Positions 35,863-45,400 of a stretch of 64,000 nucleotides of DNA are shown here, piece after piece. How positions within the stretch are numbered: position 1 is the first letter of the stretch; every line of letters begins with the position of its first letter. This DNA comes from Xenococcus sp. PCC 7305 (lineage in GTDB: Bacteria > Cyanobacteriota > Cyanobacteriia > Cyanobacteriales > Xenococcaceae): assembly GCF_000332055.1 (NCBI RefSeq), contig NZ_ALVZ01000231.1, positions 1-64,000 of the forward strand, read 5' to 3'. The position numbers and the translations under genes were made by a program. The notes under the pieces were generated by a model. The model had not been told where the DNA came from, did not search any database, and worked only from the letters and a program-made list of their open reading frames with translations.

Positions 35863-36315
35863 ATGGAACGTCGTAAATTTTTAAGCTGGGTCGGTGTAGG
35901 GATGTTGGCTTCGTCTTTACCTGTCGCAATTGCTGCTTGTTCTTCTGAAACTAGCTCTTCTAGTCCTGCTGAGACCAGTTCATCGGCAACTCCTGAAATC
36001 GATACGACTCCTGATGCAGAGGGTTTTACTGCTGTGGGAACCAATACAGAATTAACAACCAAAGGATTTATCTACGATAAACAGTTAGGAGTCATTATTG
36101 TCTCCAATGGCGGCAGTATTGCGGCATTGAATCCTACATGTTCCCATCAAGGATGTGATGTGGATTGGAAAGGAAATACTGGGGAATTGGTTTGTCCTTG
36201 TCATGGTTCAAAATTTGGAGTTGATGGTGCAGTGCTCACTGGACCAGCAACAGAAGCATTGCCTGTCTATGAATTTAAACAAGAAGGTGATTTGATTAAG
36301 GTGAAAATTGCCTAA
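35863..36315 (+). CDS. Rieske [2Fe-2S] protein, exported
   Basis: A 150-residue Rieske protein with both cluster motifs, CSHQGC and CPCHGS, joined by the usual loop. The N-terminus has a Tat-like ERRKFLSW and a lipobox-like AIAAC (Cys26), followed by a Ser/Thr-rich linker. It is shorter than PetC of the b6f complex and lacks its long transmembrane anchor arrangement, so it is more likely a small electron carrier of the cell envelope. AGGAG lies 7 bp before the ATG. A chimeric peroxidase fragment is just upstream and a broken SBP gene just downstream. Confidence 0.9.
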   Translation: MERRKFLSWVGVGMLASSLPVAIAACSSETSSSSPAETSSSATPEIDTTPDAEGFTAVGTNTELTTKGFIYDKQLGVIIVSNGGSIAALNPTCSHQGCDVDWKGNTGELVCPCHGSKFGVDGAVLTGPATEALPVYEFKQEGDLIKVKIA

Positions 36316-36356
36316 ACATCTGATTCATATCACATCAAAACAAGGTTACAGAGGAG

Positions 36357-38127
36357 ATGGGGAAAAGCTTTATTCGTCTATCATTGATATTTTTCTTGCC
36401 TTTTTTGCTGCTGAGTGCTTGCGCTGGGTTTCCGATCGCCTCTTTAGAGGCCAATTCTGTTGAAGAGACAGAACAACCAGAAGATACTCTGACTAAAATT
36501 CGGCAAAGAGACAAGATTATCATTGGAGTTAGCACAGATTCCCCACCCTTTGCTTTTCTTGATTCTGAAGGTAAAAATATCGGCTTAGAAGTTGATATTG
36601 CTCGCTTTATCACCAAAGAAATTCTCGGCTCGGTAGAGAAAGTCCAGTTTATTCCCATTTTTGATCCTAGTAAAAGAATTGAATTTCTGAGGACAAAGAA
36701 AATTGATTTAGCGATCGCATCCATTCGGGATTTGCCACAAAATAAACAAGAAATTGATTTGAGTCGTCATTATTATTCCTCTGGATTTGGTTTTTTAACC
36801 CGCAAAAATAACGGCATCAATAGCTGGCGACAACTCAAAGGTCAAACCGTTTGTGCATTCAGGGGCGGTTACTGGAATAAAGCTCTCTCTCGTATGGGGT
36901 TCGAGCTCATAGATTTTCGGAGTTTCAATGAAGTAGATCTCGCGCTAGAAGAGGAACGTTGTATTGGTCTTGTTTCCAGTCACGCTCGAATTTCTGCCGT
37001 TTTGCAAGATCCGGAATGGTCTGAACAATGGCATCAGGCATTGCCACTGATTTTATCGGTTCCCTGGTCAATGGGATTGCCCAAGGGGGATGATAGCTTT
37101 AAACAAGCTGTTGATGATGCTATTCTGAAAATGGAATCCAAAGCATTTTTGGTCACAAGAGAAGCTCAATGGAATATCCCCACTACAGGGTATGTCCAGA
37201 AACAAGCCGCTCTGGCAAAAATAGAGATTGGTATCCTGGATGCCAATCGATTGCAAGATCTGACAATAGATAAAGCCTACGATAATAATATTTTGATTGA
37301 CGGCTCTCCCATCATCTCCCCATTGTCCGATCGCATAGCCACCAAATATGAGGGTAATAACGATAATATCAAGATTGTTGTGGGGCGATCGGGTACCAAT
37401 GAAGGCATCAAAAAGTTATGTCATGGGGAAATCGACATTGCCAATGCTTCTCGTGGGATGAACCAAGCTGAAATTGAATTATGTTTGACCAATGGAATTG
37501 AATATAATAGAAGTGCCCTTTGCTTCTGATGGTATCGCGATCGCAGTTAATCCTCAGAATGACTGGCTAGATTGTCTAAAAGTGCAAGACTTAAAGGAAA
37601 TTTGGCATGCTGCCAATGACCAAACGGTAGAGAAATGGCATCAGGTTAGCGATCGCTAACCCCAAAAAAGCCTTCAGCTATTTGGCAAATTAACTAGCTC
37701 TGAGACCTATGATTATTTCACCAAAGCTGTAGGTAGTAATATCGCGCGCGACAATTATCAAGCTCGGGAAAAAGATTCTAAAATCATTCAAGATATTGCC
37801 CAAAGTCCCCAGAGTCTTGGCTTTTTTGATTTTAAAGTTGATAATTTGGCTCAAGATAAAGTCAAAATTGTCTCTGTCATGAATGAAAAAGGCTGCTGTG
37901 TTAAACCAAATGAAATTTCTATTGGGGATGGCACCTATAGTCCTCTGAGTCGCCATTTATATTTTTATATTAATAAACAATCTCTGATCAACAATGATGA
38001 TGTTCGAGCTTTCACTAAATATTTTTTAGCTAGGGAAAATCGTTTTGAGATTACTTCAGTTGGCTATGTTCCCTTGCCTCAAAATACTGCGAACAAGACC
38101 CGCGATCGTTTGCAAACTATGAAATAG
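36357..38127 (+). pseudogene. Frameshifted fusion of an amino-acid-type SBP and a PstS-like phosphate-binding domain
   Basis: The first 390 codons give a lipoprotein signal (LLLSAC, Cys22), an SBP_bac_3 domain (about 45-285: GVSTDSPPFAFLD, GLEVDIARF, IDLAIASI) and the start of a PstS-like domain (DGSPIISPLSDRIA, VVGRSGTNEGIKKL, IDIANASRGM). An extra A near 37506 shifts the frame. The frame one base on continues with EVPFASDGIAIAVNPQNDW, is stopped by TAA at 37657-37659 next to a HIP1 site, and resumes as LQLFGKLTSSETYDYFTKAV to 38127. Two independent lesions make a pseudogene the simplest reading. A sequencing error could explain one but hardly both. Confidence 0.85.
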
Positions 38128-38219
38128 TAGAGTGAACTAAGGAATGAGAAGCAAGGAAAAACAAACGAGAAATAGTTTTAAATTCGCTTGTAACTCTACA
38201 GAATATTTAATGGGCGACA

Positions 38220-40199
38220 ATGAAACATTCAAAACTTAACTGGTTAAACTTCCTTTATAAAACATCATTAGCTCTTGGCCTACTCAGCTTATTATTATTC
38301 GTCATCGGTTCTATCTTATTCCGACAAACTCAAAAAAATAGAATTCAAGCAGCTCAGGAGAAAAGTAAACGCGAAGCAGTCCTGGCCACCCTAGAAATTG
38401 AAAGGGAATTAAGGGAATTTTCCCAGCCCCTAAGCCTTTTATCTCAAGAATTGAGTACAGGAGAATTATCAACCACAGAACTACAAACTCGACTAGAGCG
38501 AGAAATTACAGAAAATCCGCAAATTGCCAATTTGGGTGTGGCATATAATCTCTTTTCCTATGACCAAGATAAAATGTTTTATGCTCCTACCTATATCAGA
38601 GCTAAAGACGCCATAAAATTAATTCAATTAGAAGATATTTATGATTATACAAGCCCTGAATATGGATGGTTTCGTGATGTCTTCATTCAAGGAGCTCATT
38701 GGGGAGAACCCTATTCTTGGCCCAAAAATGATTTTATTGATGAGGTTTTGTTTGGCTATTATCAACCGTTTTATCAGCCAGAAGAAGGTTCAACAGCAGA
38801 ATCACTGCAAGGAGTTATCTATGCCGAATATTCTTACACTCATTTAGAAGACATCATGGATTCTCTAAACTTAGGGAAAACTGGCTATGGCTTTTTGATT
38901 TCTCAACAAGGTAAATTTATTGCCCATCCCAATCCTGAGACTGTCAGAATAAATAGCAATATTACCGATATTCTGCAACAGCAACCAGACAAGAATAAAT
39001 TGATTAATACGATCAACAAAGTTTTTGAGGAGCAAATTGTCGAAACTGAATTTATTGATCAAATCACAGGTAAAAAATCCTGGGTTTACCTAAGACCTCT
39101 AGACTTAAACGATTGGGTGGTGGGAATTGTTTTTTTCGAAGAAGAAGTTCTGGTGGATTCGAAAACCAAACGGCAATGGTTAATCCAACTTAGTTTGCTA
39201 TTTATGTCTTCATTGTTTTTCCTAGGGGTTCTTTTATTCTGGTCGAAAAAGTTTAATTTAAAAAAACTCTGGTTGTTATCAATTTTTAGCTCTGCACTGT
39301 TCATCGCAGAAATTGGGTTTATTTGGCAGTTGTTACTAGAAAATTACAATTATCTTGCCAATAGATTGGTTCTGCTTAATAAGACCGAATTAGAAAAAAT
39401 ATTATCTCCCCATATTAAACTGAGCGAACAATTGCATCAGAAAACTCCGCCCAAGATCCCTACAGGTTTTTTTCTCCAATCAGTAAAATTTTCTGAAGGA
39501 CATGAAATATTTATTACAGGTTATATTTGGCAAAAATATTTATTAGGAACTTATGATGAATTGTCTCGCGGCTTTATTCTTCCCGATGCAGTTAATGCTA
39601 ATGATTTGGAAATAAGTGAAGTCTACAACTATGAAAAAGACGGTTTTGAAGTCATTGGTTGGTATGTAGAAGCGACTTTACACCAAGACTTTGAGTTTTC
39701 TAAATACCCTTTTGACCGCAAAGATATCGAAATACAAATATGGCATGAGGATTTGGAAACTCAGGTTATTCTCATTCCTGATTTAGATTCATACGAATTA
39801 ATTAATCCTAAAATTAAGCCAGGAATCAACCAAGATATTATCTTAGATGGTTGGACATTAGAAGGGAGTTTTTTTGAATATAAATTTCGAAAATTCAATA
39901 CAAATTTTGGCTTTAAACAAGGTTTTTCTCGTAACAATGCTCCCTCACTTTATTTTACGATCGCGGTGAGGAGAAATGTCTTTGCCCCTCTAATATCTAA
40001 GCTAGTGGCCTTGGTTTGTGTGGTTGCTTTGTTATTTGCGATGTTATTGATTCTCAATCGAGAAAGAGCAATGGAAATATTAGGAGTTGCGGCAGGTTTA
40101 ATTTTCATTCTAATTATCGATCAGATATCTGTTCGTGAGGCGATCGCAGCTCAGGGCTTAATCTATTTTGATTATTTTTATTTTGTAATTTACTTATAG
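38220..40199 (+). CDS. Cache-domain receptor with pentameric ligand-gated channel-like C-terminus, probably 3'-truncated
   Basis: A 659-residue membrane protein. A first helix (17-34) is followed by a periplasmic double-Cache region (about 45-310: FSYDQDKMFYAPTY, YGWFRDVF, YAEYSYTHLEDIM, GKTGYGFLISQQGKFIAHP). Two more helices follow (320-340, 350-372). Residues 400-585 form a second extracytoplasmic domain with the YPFD motif (496-499), a later GW (544-545) and beta-strand spacing reminiscent of Cys-loop channels. It then runs straight into helices at 588-612, 618-636 and 645-659. The stop falls inside what should be the third channel helix, and the missing end is probably the 40302-40466 frame. 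No kinase or cyclase output is present. The channel assignment is by motif resemblance only. Confidence 0.65.
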   Translation: MKHSKLNWLNFLYKTSLALGLLSLLLFVIGSILFRQTQKNRIQAAQEKSKREAVLATLEIERELREFSQPLSLLSQELSTGELSTTELQTRLEREITENPQIANLGVAYNLFSYDQDKMFYAPTYIRAKDAIKLIQLEDIYDYTSPEYGWFRDVFIQGAHWGEPYSWPKNDFIDEVLFGYYQPFYQPEEGSTAESLQGVIYAEYSYTHLEDIMDSLNLGKTGYGFLISQQGKFIAHPNPETVRINSNITDILQQQPDKNKLINTINKVFEEQIVETEFIDQITGKKSWVYLRPLDLNDWVVGIVFFEEEVLVDSKTKRQWLIQLSLLFMSSLFFLGVLLFWSKKFNLKKLWLLSIFSSALFIAEIGFIWQLLLENYNYLANRLVLLNKTELEKILSPHIKLSEQLHQKTPPKIPTGFFLQSVKFSEGHEIFITGYIWQKYLLGTYDELSRGFILPDAVNANDLEISEVYNYEKDGFEVIGWYVEATLHQDFEFSKYPFDRKDIEIQIWHEDLETQVILIPDLDSYELINPKIKPGINQDIILDGWTLEGSFFEYKFRKFNTNFGFKQGFSRNNAPSLYFTIAVRRNVFAPLISKLVALVCVVALLFAMLLILNRERAMEILGVAAGLIFILIIDQISVREAIAAQGLIYFDYFYFVIYL

Positions 40200-40308
40200 C
40201 AATTCTTATACTCGTGAGGTACAGTAAATCTAAGCTTTCGGGAACAGGGAACGGGGAACAGGGAACGAGGGAACAAGAAAGTGTGCCTCATGACTTTGAG
40301 AACCGCCA
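40197..40308. mobile_element. MITE-like insertion with imperfect ~27-bp terminal inverted repeats
   Basis: The 27 bp at 40197-40223 match the reverse complement of 40282-40308 at about 19 positions, best over CGTGAGGTACA against TGTGCCTCATG. The interior carries four perfect heptamers (GGGAACA/GGGAACG, 40240-40267) and a degenerate tail. The left end supplies the TAG that stops the upstream receptor gene. Exact borders and any target duplication are uncertain. Confidence 0.5.
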
Positions 40309-40466
40309 TATTTATTTTTCTGATCGCTGTCAATGCATTAATGTTAATCAAACAAAACTCTAGTTTGGCTATTCTTCAATATCGCGATAATTTGCCCGCA
40401 AAATTACTTTATTGGCCGAGTCTTTTGGGTGTTCTATTAGCCTTAACCATTCTGGTTTTTTTCTAG
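40302..40466 (+). pseudogene. Detached C-terminal segment of the Cache/pLGIC-like receptor
   Basis: The frame is the same as that of the receptor (both positions divisible by three) and encodes AIFIFLIAVNALMLI, a charged loop (ILQYRDNLPAKLL) and a last hydrophobic helix (LYWPSLLGVLLALTILVFF). This is just what a four-helix channel domain would need after its third helix. An ATG at 40290 could start a 58-codon peptide, but this begins inside the presumed MITE. I read it as the cut-off 3' end of the receptor gene. Confidence 0.5.
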
Positions 40467-40481
40467 TAAAAATTCTCCCTC

Positions 40482-40512
40482 TCAAACCTAAAACCTAAAA
40501 CCTAACACCTAA
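40482..40512. repeat. Heptamer repeat ACCTAAA-type
   Basis: ACCTAAA twice, ACCTAAC and ACCTAAT in tandem, the same word family as the long array at 1725-1849. It lies between the receptor remnant and smpB. Confidence 0.75.
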
Positions 40513-40514
40513 TT

Positions 40515-40982
40515 CTAAGACTGTTTCATTGCTCTAGCGATATCTCGTGAATCTTGACGACGTTTAATAGATTCGCGTTTATCATGAATTTTCTTGCCTT
40601 TACCTAGGCCAATACTTACTTTGATCCAGCCATTTTTGAAGTACATTTTCAAAGGCACTAAGGTTAATCCTTTTTGTTCTACTTGACCAATGAGTTTATT
40701 AATTTCCTTGCGATGTAATAATAACTTGCGGCTGCGGCGGGGTTCATGATTAAAATGTTGTCCCCCTGCCTGATACTGTGCAATGTGAGCATTTAGTAGC
40801 CAAGCTTCATTGTTGCGAATGATTGCATAGCCGTCTCTGAGATTTACTTTCCCTTGTCTAATAGATTTCACTTCTGTGCCGACCAACTCAATGCCAGCTT
40901 CATAGCTTTCAAGGATGGTATAGAGAAAGCGAGCCTGACGATTGTCACTAATGATTTTAATTCCTATATTCTTTTCGCCCAT
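40515..40982 (-). CDS. smpB: SsrA-binding protein SmpB
   Basis: SmpB binds tmRNA and positions it on stalled ribosomes for trans-translation. The 155-residue protein has the diagnostic ILESYEAGIELVGTEVKSIRQGKVNLRDGYA region, the central beta-barrel with HEPRRSRKLLLH and the KGKKIHDKRESIKRRQ tail that is ordered on the ribosome. Length and motifs are normal. The tmRNA gene is not in the window. Confidence 0.97.
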   Translation of the reverse strand: MGEKNIGIKIISDNRQARFLYTILESYEAGIELVGTEVKSIRQGKVNLRDGYAIIRNNEAWLLNAHIAQYQAGGQHFNHEPRRSRKLLLHRKEINKLIGQVEQKGLTLVPLKMYFKNGWIKVSIGLGKGKKIHDKRESIKRRQDSRDIARAMKQS

Positions 40983-41243
40983 CTTTTACTACAGTATTTT
41001 GTGATTTTAAAGTGTAAAATGCCCAGTTTACGTCAGATTCCCTAGTATAACATTGGGGATCATTGTCCTTAAACCCAAAAATATTTTTAACTGCTTGACA
41101 AATAAGCAAAAAATGGTAACAATGGTTACATAAACCAATAAATCGTTCATCTTTCAAGAGCTTAATCAAGAGAGACGGAAGTAGGGGATAACCTGAAGGA
41201 ACGCGCCCCATTATAACGACACTAAATTTTGGAGGCGAACCTT

Positions 41244-41420
41244 ATGAAACTTTCTTATCGTGGCATTAAATACAACCAAGAATCTACATTAGTTAACGTG
41301 CGTTCTGGTGTAGTATCAGGGAAATATCGCGGGGCGGACTGGCAATCTCATGACCTGGAGCAGTTAGCGCTTAAGCAGTCTCATCCTCATTTGACCTATC
41401 GCGGAGTCAGCTACCACTAG
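41244..41420 (+). CDS. DUF4278 family protein
   Basis: A 58-residue protein with the cyanobacterial DUF4278 signature: LSYRGIKYN at the N-terminus, GKYRG in the middle and LTYRGVSYH at the end. GGAGG at 41231-41235 fixes the start at ATG 41244 rather than upstream. The function of the family is unknown. It is followed by a clear terminator, so it is a single-gene transcript. Confidence 0.88.
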   Translation: MKLSYRGIKYNQESTLVNVRSGVVSGKYRGADWQSHDLEQLALKQSHPHLTYRGVSYH

Positions 41421-41423
41421 TAG

Positions 41424-41435
41424 TTACCTAGGTAA
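41424..41435. promoter_or_regulatory. 12-bp palindrome TTACCTAGGTAA
   Basis: A perfect palindrome 3 bp after the DUF4278 stop. It could be a binding site or part of the transcript end; nothing else supports a role. Confidence 0.3.
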
Positions 41436-41462
41436 TCAACAGCTTTAATTCTTATACCACCT

Positions 41463-41495
41463 AAGTTCATGACCTATCATCATGGACTTTTTTTT
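41463..41495 (+). terminator. Rho-independent terminator after DUF4278
   Basis: AAGTTCATGA pairs with TCATGGACTT (one G-T pair) around a 7-nt loop and is followed by a run of T. It ends the DUF4278 transcript. The remaining gap to 41923 contains a GC-rich repeat-like patch (GGGCTTTGCCC near 41499) and AT-rich DNA without any gene I can support. Confidence 0.75.
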
Positions 41496-41923
41496 ATCGG
41501 GCTTTGCCCTTGAAGGCAGAGGGCAAAAGGTTGAAATCTGCTTCTTGCTTGTTAGCTATTATTGCTGATTTGCTTGGTAAGCTTATTCGATCCTGATTAT
41601 GATTTTGATGATGAAAAAAGAGAGTAAATTATATATGGATGTCCAAAATTTATGAGCGCTTTTGCTCTACTATTCACCCAGTTCGTTTATGTATTATCCC
41701 TTAATAAATAAAGGACTTAAATGTTAATTTTTATTTTATTTTCCTATTTTCTGCTATAGATAAAATATAAAATTGCACTAGGCGCCAGGACTATAACTTT
41801 TCACCTTATCTAATTAAGCAACCTTTGAGGTCTTCTGTTTATATCTATTCCCGTTAAGTTATTAAGACAGATGAAAGCTATATGCCATGGATATTTTATT
41901 TTGTTATTAATTAGGGAAAATCA

Positions 41924-42358
41924 ATGTCTAATGTTAAGGGAAATAATCTTGAACTCTTAGGTAGAATATTGCTGATGATTCCCCTGCTTGTGGGTGCTGT
42001 TAATGGTGTGAAAGCTAATTCTCCTCAGAAAAGTCTAGTAGAGCCTCTTTCCCTTAGTCAGTCTCTAGGGCATCAGGAATACAAGGGCGAATCTCAAGGC
42101 GAATCTCAAATCGATGACTATGAGGCAGAAAAGATAGTTAGTCATTATGGGGTGACTATATCAGTATTCCCTGTATCATCAGAAGATGAGACGATTGTTC
42201 GTGCTTCATCTTCCGTCGATTCTATTGGTTCTATTGGTGATAATGTTCTTGTCTTTGAGGAAGATGGCAAAAGGGTGATTGTGGGTTCAGCCCCCCCAGC
42301 TTGGGTAGGGACATTAATCAAGGACTATGGTCTTAATATAGAAGATTACAGAAAATAA
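41924..42358 (+). CDS. Exported protein of unknown function
   Basis: A 144-residue protein with a probable signal peptide (hydrophobic core ILLMIPLLVGAVNG, cut near VKA-NS). A short repeat (GESQGESQ) and an acidic body with several Ser runs follow. No family is recognised. It is convergent with the large RTX gene 44 bp away. AGGGAAAA before the ATG is a weak ribosome site. Confidence 0.7.
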   Translation: MSNVKGNNLELLGRILLMIPLLVGAVNGVKANSPQKSLVEPLSLSQSLGHQEYKGESQGESQIDDYEAEKIVSHYGVTISVFPVSSEDETIVRASSSVDSIGSIGDNVLVFEEDGKRVIVGSAPPAWVGTLIKDYGLNIEDYRK

Positions 42359-42401
42359 GTCTTCAGATAGTTGCTAATTACTAATTACTGTGTAAATCAC
42401 C

Positions 42402-45400
42402 TTAGACTGTACGGACATATTCAAAAGCACTATCATTTAGGTCTAATGTGCTGTAAACTCCTAAAATTGTCGCTAAATCACTACTGCCATTGAAAGTGCT
42501 AAGGTACGGGGTTGTTTGCCAATCACCACTGCCATTGATACTTAAAGTGTTATTATTTTCCAAAATTGCTACTAAATCACCATTTCGAGTGATGTGAATG
42601 TTATTTCCTTGCTGTATTTTTTGATAATCACCAGCCACGCCGAAAAGCTGTACTGTATCCTCGCTAGAATTAAAATCTTGAATCACAACATAATCTTGAG
42701 CGCCACCGGTAGCATAGAAGGCTTTAGTGCCATCCCCCAAGATAAACTTATCTGCACCCGCGCCACCTTCGAGGGTATCTCTTTCTAAGCGGCCCGCAAC
42801 TATGCCATCAGTTCCATTAATCACATCATCACCTGCGCCACCTTTGATAATATCGTGACCACCATTACCGAATATATTGTCGTTATAGGTCTCAATACTA
42901 GATGTCGCCGAATCCCCTGTACTAACAAACTCAACTGAAATACTAGTACTAAGATCATCACCATAAATTACATCGTTACCAGTATTCCCGTAAACTTGGT
43001 CGTCTCCATTGCCACCAAAGATGGTGTCGTTGCCCCCAACACTAGACCAATCAATCTCAATAATGCCCCGATGTCCCTCGGGGGCTAACCATGCAGTGCC
43101 ATTCCAAGAATAATCAGCAGTTAAAGATTCTGCCCCCCACTCAGTACTGTAATGTGTTTGATTGTTGCTCCACCAAGAAGTATTAAGGGCAACTTCGTAG
43201 AGATTGATTACCCCATAATCTTCATTGTTAGCTATATGTGAGTAGCTACTTTGATTGTTGTAGGTCATAGCTTCCCCGTTAGTCCATTGCCATTGACCTT
43301 CTGTCTCTTGATCCGTTAGACCAATCCAAAAAGCTTCATTAACGAAATTCCCATTTTGGTCGAAGCCAAAATTATCAACTAACCATTGTTCTTCTCCAGC
43401 ATCATTGATAGTAACTAAATTCCCACCATAGCTTTGTGCTTCTGCTTGAGCTTCTTCCCAAGTACCAGCCTGACTCAAAATATAACTGCTATGACCGTAG
43501 TGGAGAGCATTCTCTATCAAAGGAGGAGTAATATTACTCGAATCATTGAGCTCATCTTCCCCAAAGATCATATCGTTACCTTCCCCGCCATCAATACCAT
43601 CATTTCCAGCACCACCTCTGAGGACGTCACTGTTTAATCCAAGTTCAAATTCTGGAGTGATACTAATAGCTTCAGGGGGCGAATCAATATCCTCGGGGGA
43701 AGAATCTCTAGAATCTTTGCTTTCAGGGTTTTCAACGAGAATGAATTTGACATAGTCAAGAGAACCTTCCCCATAATATGATTCATTGACCATACTCCTA
43801 AGGGTAAAAGAGTCATTATTATTTAAAGAAACGTTACTAATCCTGTGGGTGGTGAAATTCCCTGCCGCTAATATGTCAGTGTGGAGATTTTGGCTAAGAT
43901 CCCAACTATCAATTTGGGTGTTGTTGACTTGGAATTGAATTGTACCGTTATCTATTTCGATATCGTGATAACCAATGACAATATCGTAAACTCCAGTTTT
44001 TCCTGTAAAGACGTCTTCTCCAGCAATCCATTGATCATTGGTATTGTTTTGAATTAAACCTCCACCAGAGGCATAACCTTTATTCGTTGCCCTGTAATTT
44101 CCGCTCCAACTTAAGCTTTCAGCTTCAACTGTAATTGGGTCTTGACCAAGGACTAAATTATTCGTAGCTATTAAATCAACAACAGGAACGAATTCGATAT
44201 AGTCAAGAGAACCTTCTCCACCCTTATCACTACTAACTATATTTTGAATTGTAAAAAATTGATTTTTCGTTAATGAAATATTTTCAATAGTATGAGTGGT
44301 AAAATTTTCTGAACTCGGCTTATTGCCATCAATATCCTTGTTTAATTGCCAACTATCTATTAAATTGTCATTTAGTTTAAACTGTATTTCTCCAGTTTTT
44401 AAGTCAATATCATGATAGCCGATAATAATTTTATAGGTTCCAGTTTCTCCTGTAAAAGTTGTTGTGCCAGCAATTGCCTGATTGTTATTTTTGTTTTTAA
44501 TTAATCTCCCACCAGAGGCAAAGTTTTTTTTCATTACTTTATAATTGCCACTCCAACTCAAGTCTTCGGCTTCAATTCGGATTGGGTTTTGCCCGGCAAC
44601 CATACTATCTGTCTCATTATCATTGCCATTAGTGTTAGCAGTAACTTCAGCATTTTCCGTATTGGCAGGATCAAATATTTGTTTTAGGTTACTTAAATCA
44701 TCACCCAGATTGTGGTTGAAGCTTTCTGAATATCCATCACCAAAGATAAAATCGTCTCCACTGCCGCCATTCCCAATATCTTCCCCTGCTCCACCAACCA
44801 AGAGGTCTTTTCCCGCTCCGCCTTCTAGGGCATCATCTTCTGTTCCCCCAATCAAAACATCATGTCCAGTATTTCCACTGAGAAAGTCTCTGCCTGCGCC
44901 CCCATCGAGATAGTCATCATGATCTCCGCCCATCAGGACATCAGCCCCAGCCTCGCCTAAGAGAACATCATTATCAGATTCCCCAGAAATTACATCATCT
45001 CCCTCTCCACCCATGATCGAATCATTGCCATCAAAACCAAAGATAGTATCGAAACCAGCACCACCTTTGATAGTGTCATGACCCTCGGCCCCGTCAATGA
45101 GGTCATCACCTTGCTTGGCGTTAATCTCATCATCACTAAGATCTCCCCCAATAATGTCATCATCATTCCCCCCTGTAATCTCTTTATAATAATTCGCCCC
45201 AACTTCTTTGCTATCACTAGCTCCTGGTAATTCTACATCTTCCCAATTGCCATCATCTTGACTGGCAAAAAAGACTTCCTGCCACCAAGAACCCTCCCCA
45301 TCATTATCTTGGCTCCACCATTCATAAAGCTCTTGCCAGGCAGAACTGCCCCCATCATTATTTTGCGCCCACCATTCATAAAGTTCTTGCCAGGACGAAC

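Noticed and set aside
37846..38127. 93-codon ORF as a separate gene
   Set aside because: It is the end of the PstS-like domain of the frameshifted fusion gene and has only a TTG start within coding sequence.
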